A stretch of DNA of 57,990 nt from an uncultured Muribaculum sp. (lineage in GTDB: Bacteria > Bacteroidota > Bacteroidia > Bacteroidales > Muribaculaceae). The first letter of the stretch is position 1, and every line of letters starts with the position of its first letter. A program made the position numbers and the translations under genes. Below are positions 24,147 through 32,583 of this stretch, piece after piece. Location: positions 1 to 57,990 of the forward strand of contig CAJUMZ010000020.1 of the NCBI GenBank assembly GCA_910587665.1. The letters run 5' to 3'. The notes below the pieces were generated by a model. That model was not told the DNA's origin and searched no databases. It saw nothing but the letters and a program-made list of their open reading frames with translations.

Positions 24147-26156
24147 TTATCGCGGAAGGGTGGAGTAGTCGCGTGAATAGCGCAACATCTGGGGGATGTA
24201 ATTTTCACCATAATCCACTTTCACATCTATGGCATTACCCTTGTCATCTTTTACGAGCGAATATACCGGATTGACAAATCCTTTATACGGGGCTATGCTG
24301 AGATGTGAATAACGGTCAAGCACCTCCTTGTGGATTGCCGGGTCGACTTTTACTGCGTATTGCTCGACAAGGTCACGCCCTGCCTCGTAGTCGCCTTCGC
24401 TCTTGATGCGCTGGATTTCGCCAAGAAGCTGTCCGAACAGGTTGCGCAGTGCGGGATAGTCGTTTATCCGGATATATGTCTTTCCGTCTTTTTTTACATA
24501 TTCCACCACATTGTCGGCTTTGCCATGTTCGTAAGCCCATTCGGCTATCAGCTTGCGGTTGCGCATGTGGGCTTCCTCTACATCTTTGCCCGGCTCGATG
24601 CGCATAAGCTGGGTCATAAGCCCGTTGAGCATGTATTTGTAATACTCAGCCTTGTAGGCTTCCGGATTGTCAAGCAATCCAAGCTCTATCAGCTTGGGGT
24701 CGGCAAGATAATAGAGCGCAAACAGGTCGGCGCGTGCTTCCTCAAGGGTAGAGCCGTGGGCTTTCAGCGCGTCTTGGTCGACACCGGGCAGAAGCTTGCC
24801 GGAGCCGTGACCGAGACATTCGTGAAGGTCGGTGTGGAGATTGTCGGTTATAAAGAGGTAGTCGTTAAGGAGTTGACGTGTCGGCTCGTCGATTACAAAC
24901 TCCTCGTTGAATCCGTCGCCGTGTGACGCCTCGTCGTAAGCCTGAGTGATATTCTCAAGGGTGACTGATTTGGAACCGTGGGCGGCGCGTATCCAGTTGG
25001 CGTTGGGCAGGTTTATTCCGATAGGGGTTGCCGGGTAGGAGTCGCCGGCAAGTATGGCGGCGGTAATGACCTTTGCCGACACGCCTTTTACCTTGTCCTT
25101 GCGGAAAGCCGGGTTGACCGGACTGTGGCTTTCAAACCATTGTGCGTTGCCGCTCAATTTCTCCGTGCGAGCCGATGCTTCCTTGTTTTTGAAGTTGACA
25201 ATTGACTCCCATGAGCCGGTCATGCCAAGCGGATCATCGTAAGACTCTATGAATCCGTTGATAAAGTCAACCTGTGAGTCGGTCTCTTCCGACCATAAGA
25301 TGGAATATTCATCAAAAGTCTTGAGGTCGCCCGTAGTGTAAAACTCTACAAGCTTGTCAATATATGCCTTTTGTGCAGGATTTTCTGCGTATTTTGACGC
25401 CGCTTTTAGCTCTTTGATTATGCGCTCGATTGCTTGAGTGTACAAACCGCCTAATTTATAGGGCTGTTCCACAACCTTGCCGTCGATCTTGACTTTCTTG
25501 GTGTTGAGCCCATAGGATATGGGGGTGAGATCGGTGGTATCCTTTATTGTCGCATAGTAAGCTTCGACTTCGGGCTGTGTCACGCCCTCGTAGATATTTG
25601 TCGCTGAGGTAAGTATCAGGTCTTCTCCTTCCGCCTGGTTGACCTTCTTCGGCTTTATTGCCGGGTCAAATATAAGGTCAAGCAGGAGTTCCGTATTCTT
25701 GGGCTGTGCTTCTGCCGGAAGAAGGCTAATCCGTGATGTCAGGAATTCGCGGCTGAATTCGGGCGTGAACTTGTCCATCGAATAATGGTGATGGAGACCG
25801 TTGGCAAACCATATCTGCTTAAGATACTTTTCAAATGCCTTGTAGTCGGCGCTGTTTTTGTCTCCGTTGTAATTTAAATAGATGTTTTCCATGAGATCAC
25901 GCACTGCGAGATTCTCTTTCCCGTTCTGATCCCACAGAATGTCGCGGCCCGTAAGGGCGGCTTCCGTGAGATGGTATATAAGAAGTTTCTGCTGCAATGA
26001 GAGATTCTCAAAATCGGGTACCTTGTAGCGGAGTACCTCAATGTCGGCAAATCGGTCCACTACATATTGAAAATTATCGTTGTTTCCAGCCATGACCTGT
26101 GTACTTGTTGCCAGAGTCAATAGCGCTACTCCGGCGGTTTTTATTGTCTTGAGCAT
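24147..26156 (-). CDS. Dipeptidyl peptidase III-like metallopeptidase (family M49)
   Basis: A 669-residue exported zinc peptidase. After a signal peptide (ending QVMAG) the catalytic half contains the M49 zinc motif HECLGH (His445, Glu446, His450) and the second motif EEARAD (Glu472 onward), the family hallmarks of DPP III, which removes dipeptides from the N-terminus of short peptides. Bacteroidales homologues are sometimes called dihydrofolate reductase in databases; nothing here supports that. It is 29 bases downstream of the rRNA methyltransferase gene and may be the last gene of the dxr-rseP group. Signal peptide and size place it in the periplasm. Confidence 0.87.
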   Translation of the reverse strand: MLKTIKTAGVALLTLATSTQVMAGNNDNFQYVVDRFADIEVLRYKVPDFENLSLQQKLLIYHLTEAALTGRDILWDQNGKENLAVRDLMENIYLNYNGDKNSADYKAFEKYLKQIWFANGLHHHYSMDKFTPEFSREFLTSRISLLPAEAQPKNTELLLDLIFDPAIKPKKVNQAEGEDLILTSATNIYEGVTQPEVEAYYATIKDTTDLTPISYGLNTKKVKIDGKVVEQPYKLGGLYTQAIERIIKELKAASKYAENPAQKAYIDKLVEFYTTGDLKTFDEYSILWSEETDSQVDFINGFIESYDDPLGMTGSWESIVNFKNKEASARTEKLSGNAQWFESHSPVNPAFRKDKVKGVSAKVITAAILAGDSYPATPIGINLPNANWIRAAHGSKSVTLENITQAYDEASHGDGFNEEFVIDEPTRQLLNDYLFITDNLHTDLHECLGHGSGKLLPGVDQDALKAHGSTLEEARADLFALYYLADPKLIELGLLDNPEAYKAEYYKYMLNGLMTQLMRIEPGKDVEEAHMRNRKLIAEWAYEHGKADNVVEYVKKDGKTYIRINDYPALRNLFGQLLGEIQRIKSEGDYEAGRDLVEQYAVKVDPAIHKEVLDRYSHLSIAPYKGFVNPVYSLVKDDKGNAIDVKVDYGENYIPQMLRYSRDYSTLPR

Positions 26157-26185
26157 TATTTTATTATTATAAATGTGAGATTGAT

Positions 26186-27367
26186 TTATTCGACGTACAG
26201 TATCAGCCCTTTGAGATACTCGCCTTCAGGGTGATATATATTCACCGGATGGTCGGCCGGCTGGGTAAGCTGATGGAGTATCCTCACTTTTCGCTTACTC
26301 TGCGCAGCAGCGGAGAATACCGCGAGGCGGAACTGCTCGCGGCTTACCGCCTGTGAGCATGAGAATGTGAAAAGTATGCCGCCGGGGGCAATCTTTTCAA
26401 AAGCCTTGGCGTTAAGCTTGCGATAGCCTATAAGCGCGTTTTTAAGCGCGCTCCGATGCTTGGCAAATGCCGGGGGATCCAATATGATCAAGTCATACTC
26501 GGTATCCATGGCTGAAAGGAATTTGAACGCATCCTCGGCATACGATGCGTGGCGCGTGTCATCGGGGAAATTCAGCCTGACGTTGTCGTCGGTAAGGGTA
26601 ATCGCTTTTGCCGAGCTGTCGACCGAATGCACAAGCTTGGCGCCTCCTCGCAGGGCATACACAGAGAATCCTCCGGTGTAGCAGAACATATTTAGCACTT
26701 TGCGGTTGTGGGAATATTTCTCCAGCAACGCGCGGTTGTCGCGTTGATCCACAAAAAATCCTGTCTTTTGACCTTTCAGCCAGTCGACATGGAATTTCAG
26801 TCCGTTTTCCTCCGCTACATTGGTGGAGTATTGTCCGATTATATACTGATTCTGGGGATCAAGATGTGCCTTGTAGGGCAGGGTGGTCTCCGACTTGTAA
26901 TACACATTCTTTATTCCGGCGTCAGGCAGGTTTACAAGCTCGGCGGCAATGATGTCGCGGGCGAAGTGCATGCCCGGAGAGTGAGCCTGCAATACGGCGG
27001 TGTCGCCATATACGTCGACAACCAGTCCCGGCAGGAAATCACCTTCACCGTGCACGAGCCGATAAGCGTTGTTGTGACGGTTAATCAGCTTCAGGGCTCG
27101 GCGCAGTTCATATGCCGCTTTCAGGCGCTCTCTGTATAATGACGCGTCTATGACAGTGTCACCCCATGCGAGCATCCTGACCATGATACTCCCTATCTGA
27201 TAATGACCGGTGCCTATTGTCTTGCCATCGTAGGAAAGAACCTTTACGGTATCGCCTTCCTCGATGTTGTCAGGGATATGGGCGACCGCTCCGGAAAACA
27301 CCCATGGATGAAATCTTTCGAGCGACTGTTCTTTACCTTTGCGCAATATTATTTCTGGATAGTTCAT
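26186..27367 (-). CDS. Class I SAM-dependent rRNA methyltransferase (RlmI-like)
   Basis: A 393-residue cytoplasmic methyltransferase. An N-terminal PUA-type RNA-binding domain (ERFHPWVFSGAV onward, ~1-80) is followed by a linking domain and a Rossmann SAM-binding fold with CYTGGFSVYA, the acidic VDSSAKAI and the catalytic-loop LDPPAFAKH motif; FSCSQAV comes near the end. This is the organisation of RlmI/YwbD-type 23S rRNA cytosine-C5 methyltransferases. The target base is not provable from sequence. ATG 27367 is chosen because the longer frame would overlap rseP; it is 16 bases from rseP, in a likely operon with dxr and rseP. Confidence 0.88.
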   Translation of the reverse strand: MNYPEIILRKGKEQSLERFHPWVFSGAVAHIPDNIEEGDTVKVLSYDGKTIGTGHYQIGSIMVRMLAWGDTVIDASLYRERLKAAYELRRALKLINRHNNAYRLVHGEGDFLPGLVVDVYGDTAVLQAHSPGMHFARDIIAAELVNLPDAGIKNVYYKSETTLPYKAHLDPQNQYIIGQYSTNVAEENGLKFHVDWLKGQKTGFFVDQRDNRALLEKYSHNRKVLNMFCYTGGFSVYALRGGAKLVHSVDSSAKAITLTDDNVRLNFPDDTRHASYAEDAFKFLSAMDTEYDLIILDPPAFAKHRSALKNALIGYRKLNAKAFEKIAPGGILFTFSCSQAVSREQFRLAVFSAAAQSKRKVRILHQLTQPADHPVNIYHPEGEYLKGLILYVE

Positions 27368-27383
27368 GTCGGTTGATGTAGTT

Positions 27384-28751
27384 TTATCGGAAAATAAAGC
27401 GGTATATGTCATTACCGTTGGCATAGAGTAGGAGCATTATCAGGAATGCCATTCCGGCAATCTGTGCATATTCCATGAATTTCTCGCTTGGCTTGCGCCG
27501 TGTGATGATCTCATAGATCAGGAACATTATGTGACCGCCGTCGAGAGCCGGTATCGGCAGTATGTTCATAAACGCGAGCGCTACGGAAAGAAAGGCTGTT
27601 ATCTCCCAGAATGAAAGCCAGCTCCATTTCTCCGGGAACATATTGCCTATGGCACCGAAGCCGCCAAGGCTCTTTGCGCCTTCAGCCGTTGCGACATACT
27701 TCATCGACCCTATGTAGGCAGAGAGTTTACCGGTGCCTATTTCCCATCCTTTGGGTATTGACTGGAGCAGGTTGTAATGGCGGGTGACAACGGGGTACAC
27801 GTCGGTTATCGGCTTCAGCTGGATGCCTATTTTGCCCGCTGCGGTAGGCTTGATCGGCACGGTTATCGTGTCGGTGCCACGAGCGATCCGAAGTCCGATG
27901 GTGCTTTCCGGATATTTGGCAAGCTCGGTCGTGAATTCTGTAAATGATGGGGTCGGCACATCGCCTACCGATATGATATGGTCTTCAGGAAGAAGTCCCG
28001 CTTCCTTTGCCGGCTCTCCGCTTACGACGCTTTGCACATAAACCGGGAGGCGATAGCTGAGAAATCCCTCGTCTTCGTTAAGACGGAAGATGAAATTCTC
28101 GGGGATTGCGATGTCGATGGTGTCTTTGTGATTGCGTAATACGGTGACTTTTTTTGCCTCGACCATTTTCATCAGATGGTTGCCTGATTCGATGTCAAGT
28201 TTCTCACCGTCGGCCGAAAGGGGAATGTCGCCGTTGCGAAATCCTATTTTCTGAGCGGCAGGTACATAGTCGAAGCCTTCATATGCCTGGTCAAGGGGTA
28301 TGTGCTTTTCTCCCCAATACCATGCTATGCCCGCATAGATAAGTATGGCAAGGATAAAATTCATCAATACTCCGGCTACCATGACGATCAGGCGTTGATA
28401 AGCCGGTTTTGACCTGAACTCCCATGATTTTGCCGGTTGCGCCATCTGCTCTTTGTCCATTGACTCGTCGATCATGCCTGCAATTTTGACATATCCTCCG
28501 AAAGGAAGCCATCCGATGCCGTACTCGGTGTCGCGCCATGTCGCGCGTTCCGTTCCGTCGGGATTTAATACGGGTGCCTTCTTTTTAGGTTTCCATTTTA
28601 ACAGTGAGAACCATGGGTCAAAAAACAGGTAGAATTTTTCAACCTTTATGCCAAACATACGGGCAAATATGTAGTGACCGAACTCATGGATTATCACCAG
28701 GAGTCCGAGGGCAAGTATGAGCTGTGCCGCTTTTATGAGAAAAGTTTCCAT
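27384..28751 (-). CDS. rseP: Site-2 intramembrane metalloprotease
   Basis: A 455-residue polytopic inner-membrane protease that cuts anti-sigma factors and remnant signal peptides within the membrane. The zinc site HEFGH (His22, Glu23, His26) is in the first helix and the third ligand in LDGGH near residue 410. A PDZ region lies between (VSGEPAKEAGLLPEDHIISVGD, ~245-265). Length agrees with RseP of Bacteroidetes. It lies 31 bases downstream of dxr and 16 bases upstream of the methyltransferase. The dxr-rseP order is common in bacteria and supports the call. Confidence 0.93.
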   Translation of the reverse strand: METFLIKAAQLILALGLLVIIHEFGHYIFARMFGIKVEKFYLFFDPWFSLLKWKPKKKAPVLNPDGTERATWRDTEYGIGWLPFGGYVKIAGMIDESMDKEQMAQPAKSWEFRSKPAYQRLIVMVAGVLMNFILAILIYAGIAWYWGEKHIPLDQAYEGFDYVPAAQKIGFRNGDIPLSADGEKLDIESGNHLMKMVEAKKVTVLRNHKDTIDIAIPENFIFRLNEDEGFLSYRLPVYVQSVVSGEPAKEAGLLPEDHIISVGDVPTPSFTEFTTELAKYPESTIGLRIARGTDTITVPIKPTAAGKIGIQLKPITDVYPVVTRHYNLLQSIPKGWEIGTGKLSAYIGSMKYVATAEGAKSLGGFGAIGNMFPEKWSWLSFWEITAFLSVALAFMNILPIPALDGGHIMFLIYEIITRRKPSEKFMEYAQIAGMAFLIMLLLYANGNDIYRFIFR

Positions 28752-28782
28752 TATTTATTTTTGATAGATTGTAGATATTCTG

Positions 28783-29940
28783 TCAGTTAATCAATGACAA
28801 GGCATATTTCCTTGTCTCGGCATTGGTATTTACATAATCTTCATAGGTGGGCGAGTCAATGAACGGCATCGTCTCAAGCGATTTCTCGATTATGCGCCTT
28901 ATGTCAAGGAATCTGATTGCGCCTTTCAGGAATGCAGCCACGGCTATCTCGTTTGCTGCATTGATCACACATGCCACGTTGCCTCCTTTTTCAAGGGAAT
29001 GATAGGCGAGTCGCAGCAGGGGGAATCGCTCGAAATCAGGCTCGAAGAACTCCAGTCTGGAGTAATCGGCAATTGTCAGCCCGGGGCGTTGTGTAGGAAG
29101 ACGGTGGGCGCATCCGAGTGCATAGCGGATCGGTAGGTGCATGTCGGGAAGTCCGAGCTGTGCCTTTATCGAACCGTCGACAAACTCCACCATCGAGTGA
29201 ACAATCGACTGGGGATGGACTACTGCGCTGATTTTATCGGCAGTCACGTCAAAAAGCCACCGCGCCTCGATGATCTCAAATGCCTTGTTAAGCATTGTCG
29301 CCGAGTCGATTGTGATCTTTGCTCCCATTGACCAGTTGGGGTGGGCGAGCGCGTCTTTCACTGTGACATGCTCCATCTGCTCCAAGGTCATGTTGCGGAA
29401 CGGTCCGCCCGATGCGGTGATAAGAAGCCTGCGTATCGAGTCATGGCTTTCTCCTACAAGCGATTGGTATATGGCCGAATGCTCGGAGTCAATAGGCATG
29501 ATGGTTGACCGGGACTTTGCAAGTCGCTTTGTTACAAGTTCTCCGGCTACGACAAGCGTTTCCTTGTTGGCGAGTGCTATTTGCTTGTTGTGCTCGATCG
29601 CTTTCAGCGTCGGCTCAAGTCCGCTGTATCCGACAGTGGCTACTACTGCCGTATCGATGCCGGGGACTGATATGGCCGCTTCGGCTACCGCTTTTTCACC
29701 TGCTTCAACTTCTATGCCAAGTGGCGAGAGGGTGTCATGTAGCCGTGAGTAACATTTCTCATCGGCGATCACCACTTTATCGGGTTTGTAGGTCACGGCC
29801 TGCCTCTCAAGCAGATCCACATTGGACCCGCCAACAAGCACTGATGCGCGAAACAGGTCGGGGTATTCTGAAATTATATCAAGTGTCTGAACGCCGATAG
29901 AACCGGTGCTTCCGATTATGGCGAGTTGTTTCTGTCTCAT
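28783..29940 (-). CDS. dxr: 1-deoxy-D-xylulose 5-phosphate reductoisomerase
   Basis: The NADPH-dependent enzyme converts DXP to MEP, the second step of the non-mevalonate isoprenoid pathway. The 385-residue sequence begins with the NADPH-binding GSTGSIGVQTLD, and has NKETLVVAGE, the metal-binding MPIDSEHSAIYQ, the flexible-loop region ITASGGPFR and NWSMGAKITIDSATM. Length and motif order are typical and no residue appears lost. It is the first gene of the dxr-rseP-methyltransferase run; a -7 motif lies 21 bases upstream. Confidence 0.96.
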   Translation of the reverse strand: MRQKQLAIIGSTGSIGVQTLDIISEYPDLFRASVLVGGSNVDLLERQAVTYKPDKVVIADEKCYSRLHDTLSPLGIEVEAGEKAVAEAAISVPGIDTAVVATVGYSGLEPTLKAIEHNKQIALANKETLVVAGELVTKRLAKSRSTIMPIDSEHSAIYQSLVGESHDSIRRLLITASGGPFRNMTLEQMEHVTVKDALAHPNWSMGAKITIDSATMLNKAFEIIEARWLFDVTADKISAVVHPQSIVHSMVEFVDGSIKAQLGLPDMHLPIRYALGCAHRLPTQRPGLTIADYSRLEFFEPDFERFPLLRLAYHSLEKGGNVACVINAANEIAVAAFLKGAIRFLDIRRIIEKSLETMPFIDSPTYEDYVNTNAETRKYALSLIN

Positions 29941-29960
29941 TATATATATTAATGTGGATG

Positions 29961-29968
29961 CAAATTTA
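29961..29968 (-). promoter_or_regulatory. Putative dxr promoter (-7 element)
   Basis: TAAATTTG on the minus strand matches TAnnTTTG, 20 bases upstream of the dxr start. No clear -33 box is seen at the usual spacing. Confidence 0.4.
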
Positions 29969-30000
29969 CTGCAAATTCATCGATTATAAAAACTACACGG

Positions 30001-30864
30001 TTAAAAAACTACATATTCACGAGGGTTGAGTGCCGCTCCCTTGTTCCATAGCTCGAAAGTTACGCAGGTCTCTTGACCTGAGTCTTTTGGTGACGTAATG
30101 CCTATTACCGATCCTTTTTCCACTTTGTCGCCCGCAGTGGTGAACGGGGTGTGGACCCCCGAGTATTTCGATACAAAACCGTTGGGATGCTGGATGATGA
30201 TTGTATTCCGGTTGCCCCTTGTGGCGTAGGCGTCAATGACGGTGCCGGCATATATGGCACATACGGTGGAGGATGGAGGGGAAGTGAGCCTTATGGAGGT
30301 AGTGGACTGTTCCTGTCCGGAAAGCTCCGTTGCATGGCTTACGGGAGGGAAAAACGATATGCCTTCCGCCGCGATAGGCGACAGCACGTTAAGATTGAAT
30401 CGCTCGTTTTCTTCGAATTGTCTCACAAACAATTTCTCTTTTTCCGATGCCGGCAGCAATGAGTCGGGCGACATGGGGGTGCCTTGTGCCGGGACTGTTG
30501 TTGCGCTTATTGTGTCGGTCGGGTGGTCAAGCAACGACCTGAGATTGGAGATGTAAGCGTTGTTTATGTTTACGCGGGTGGTCATGGAGTCAAGACGCAT
30601 CGAGTTCACTATGTTTTCCTGTCGTTGTCCCTCCTTGAGATATCCCGGCAGTAATGTGCGTATGGGCGACAGCACTATTATGGTGGCTACAAGGCAGCTC
30701 AGGGCCGCTACGAGCAATAATGATGTGATCACAATTTCGGTGTGGGTAAACTTTATGGTCCACACCTCGTTAAATCTGTTTTCGTTTATAAACGAGAGCC
30801 TGAAGCGGCTTTTTGTTTTGAAAGAATGTTTATGTTTCTTAATTATATCTTGCTGTTCTGACAT
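30001..30864 (-). CDS. LytM-domain (M23-like) membrane protein, zinc site apparently lost
   Basis: A 287-residue bitopic protein: a basic cytoplasmic N-terminus, one membrane helix at ~45-67, a helical region (~70-140), and a C-terminal LytM domain (~195-287; GTVIDAYATRGNRNTIIIQHPNGF, GDKVEKGSVIGI). In active M23 endopeptidases the C-terminal zinc motif is HLHFE; here the equivalent stretch reads CVTFELW, so the HxH pair is absent, and the usual first H-x3-D pair is not visible either. Such degenerate LytM proteins usually activate cell-wall amidases (EnvC/NlpD style). A regulator of septal or lateral wall hydrolysis is therefore the best inference. It precedes dxr by 60 bases. Confidence 0.78.
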   Translation of the reverse strand: MSEQQDIIKKHKHSFKTKSRFRLSFINENRFNEVWTIKFTHTEIVITSLLLVAALSCLVATIIVLSPIRTLLPGYLKEGQRQENIVNSMRLDSMTTRVNINNAYISNLRSLLDHPTDTISATTVPAQGTPMSPDSLLPASEKEKLFVRQFEENERFNLNVLSPIAAEGISFFPPVSHATELSGQEQSTTSIRLTSPPSSTVCAIYAGTVIDAYATRGNRNTIIIQHPNGFVSKYSGVHTPFTTAGDKVEKGSVIGITSPKDSGQETCVTFELWNKGAALNPREYVVF

Positions 30865-30897
30865 CGCTTATGAGAGATTTCGTAAAAAATGAGATTA

Positions 30898-30905
30898 CAA
30901 ATATA
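30898..30905 (-). promoter_or_regulatory. Putative promoter of the LytM-like gene (-7 element)
   Basis: TATATTTG on the minus strand, 34 bases upstream of the start at 30864, fits TAnnTTTG. The -33 box is not evident. Confidence 0.4.
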
Positions 30906-31033
30906 AGCATATTTTTAAAGAATTAATGTAATGTTAAATATGTAAATCGATTGTGTTGTCGTCAAATAACTTGAAAATAGTAGAGATTATAGTGTAAACT
31001 TTAACAATCGCATGTTAAATTATGTCCAAAAAA

Positions 31034-31065
31034 GTTGCATGATATTCAACAAAACTATACCTTTG
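31034..31065 (+). promoter_or_regulatory. Promoter of the OmpA-family gene
   Basis: GTTG at 31034-31037 is followed after 20 bases by TACCTTTG at 31058-31065. The predicted transcript has an untranslated leader of about 140 bases before 31213, long for this genome and usual for abundant outer-membrane proteins with stable mRNAs. The remainder of the 348-base gap (30865-31212) between the divergent genes is A/T-rich and shows no further gene. Confidence 0.65.
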
Positions 31066-31212
31066 TGAAAAATTTTATTGAACAAAGGGAAATCTCTTTG
31101 TGTTAATATACCAAAACTTGTGATGCCGTCGGATAACAGAAATTGACGGTGGAATGGTTTAGAAGACAAAGAAGGGTTTAAAATAATTTGTATAAATTAA
31201 AATTAAAGAAGA

Positions 31213-32409
31213 ATGAAAAAGAACATCCTTTTTGGTTTTGCTGCAGCAGGAGCAATGCTTCTTTCAGCAAACGAGGCTACAGCTCAGGAGGCTATAGTTA
31301 TTGAGGAAGCAACATTCACTGAAGTAGAGTGTGCTGATCACTACTATTCCGGAAAGAAGGATAATTGGTTTATCCAGATCGGTGCCGGTATGGAATTCCC
31401 TATCGTAGAACACGCTCCCCACTCAGCTAAGCGTCACATTACTGCTGCCTATGGTGCAGGATTCGGTAAATGGTTTACTCCCTATTTGGGATGGCGTATC
31501 AGCGCACAGGGCGGTGCTTATCACTTCAACGCATCAGGCGCTTACCGCAAGGCTAAGTTTGTTAACGCTAACCTCGACTTGATGTGGGATATGTTTAACA
31601 GCTTCAAGGTTAATGACAGCCGCGTATTCAGCATCGTGCCTTTCGTCGGTGTCGGTGGCTCTTACTCTTGGGACTTCACCGGTCCTTACAATGCTTATAC
31701 TCCCGAAAACCACGGCCGCTATAAGACTAAGGTATGGCAGGTGCCCGTATCTGTAGGTATGCAGTTCCGTTTCCGTCTTTGCGAGTATGTTGACTTCTTC
31801 GCAGAAGGTCGTTACTCATTCTATGGCGATACTTTCGACGGCATAGCTTACGGTACCAACTCAATCGATATGAACCTTACCGCAATGGGTGGTTTCACTT
31901 TCAACCTCGGTGGCAAGAAGTTCAAGTCATTCAACCCCTGCTCTTATCTTGGCTACATCAGCCAGCTCAACGGTCAGATCAACGACCTTCGCAGTGAGCT
32001 TGCCAACACCGGCGCACGTCTTGCAGCTGCTGAGGCTCAGCTCCCCTGCCCCGAAGTTGTAGCTGTTGAATGTCCTGAAGTAGGCGCTCCGTTGATGTCA
32101 ACTGTTCGCTTCACCATCAACTCTGCTAAGATCTCTTCTATGGAGGCTGTTAACGTATACAACATCGCACAGTGGATGAAGGCTAATCCTGACACCAAGG
32201 TTGTCATCAAGGGTTACGCTGATAAGGACACCGGTACTGCTGACTACAACCTCAAGCTTTCTGAGCGTCGTGCACAGAACGTATTCAACATGCTTACCAA
32301 GGAATACGGTATTGCAGCTGATCGCTTGACTGTTAAGGCTGAGGGTAGCGCTTCTCAGGTATACGACACCAACAACTGGAACCGTATCGTAATCTTTTCA
32401 CAGGACTAA
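31213..32409 (+). CDS. OmpA family outer-membrane protein
   Basis: A 398-residue abundant-type porin. The signal peptide ends ATAQE. Residues ~45-240 form alternating beta strands with aromatic girdles (WFIQIGAGMEFP, WRISAQGGAYHF, FAEGRYSFYGDTF), an eight-strand barrel by pattern. A short coiled coil (LNGQINDLRSELANTGARLAAAEAQ split over ~255-280) leads to the periplasmic OmpA domain (~295-398) with the peptidoglycan-binding VVIKGYADKDTGTADYNLKLSERRAQ region. It anchors the outer membrane to the wall. Codon use is strongly biased (for example many CGT and GGT/GGC codons), consistent with high expression. A strong terminator follows. Confidence 0.93.
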   Translation: MKKNILFGFAAAGAMLLSANEATAQEAIVIEEATFTEVECADHYYSGKKDNWFIQIGAGMEFPIVEHAPHSAKRHITAAYGAGFGKWFTPYLGWRISAQGGAYHFNASGAYRKAKFVNANLDLMWDMFNSFKVNDSRVFSIVPFVGVGGSYSWDFTGPYNAYTPENHGRYKTKVWQVPVSVGMQFRFRLCEYVDFFAEGRYSFYGDTFDGIAYGTNSIDMNLTAMGGFTFNLGGKKFKSFNPCSYLGYISQLNGQINDLRSELANTGARLAAAEAQLPCPEVVAVECPEVGAPLMSTVRFTINSAKISSMEAVNVYNIAQWMKANPDTKVVIKGYADKDTGTADYNLKLSERRAQNVFNMLTKEYGIAADRLTVKAEGSASQVYDTNNWNRIVIFSQD

Positions 32410-32438
32410 TTTAAGGTAATACCTAAATAAACCCTTTT

Positions 32439-32468
32439 GCCTCCATCCGACAGGGTGGAGGCTTTTTT
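32439..32468 (+). terminator. Rho-independent terminator after the OmpA gene
   Basis: A ten-pair stem, arms 32439-32448 and 32453-32462 with one G-U pair, encloses a four-base loop and is followed by six T residues. It lies 30 bases after the stop codon. Confidence 0.85.
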
Positions 32469-32583
32469 ATGCCTTATGGTATCGTGAAATTGCCGTATGG
32501 GTCGGCTTATTATGCCTTTTTATATAAGTTTGGCATAAGTTTTGCTATATAGGTTGTTATAATATAAAACATCCTTTACCGTA

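Noticed and set aside
24147..26156. Naming the M49 peptidase dihydrofolate reductase
   Set aside because: That name circulates for such proteins, but the HECLGH and EEARAD motifs are those of dipeptidyl peptidase III and there is no reductase fold.
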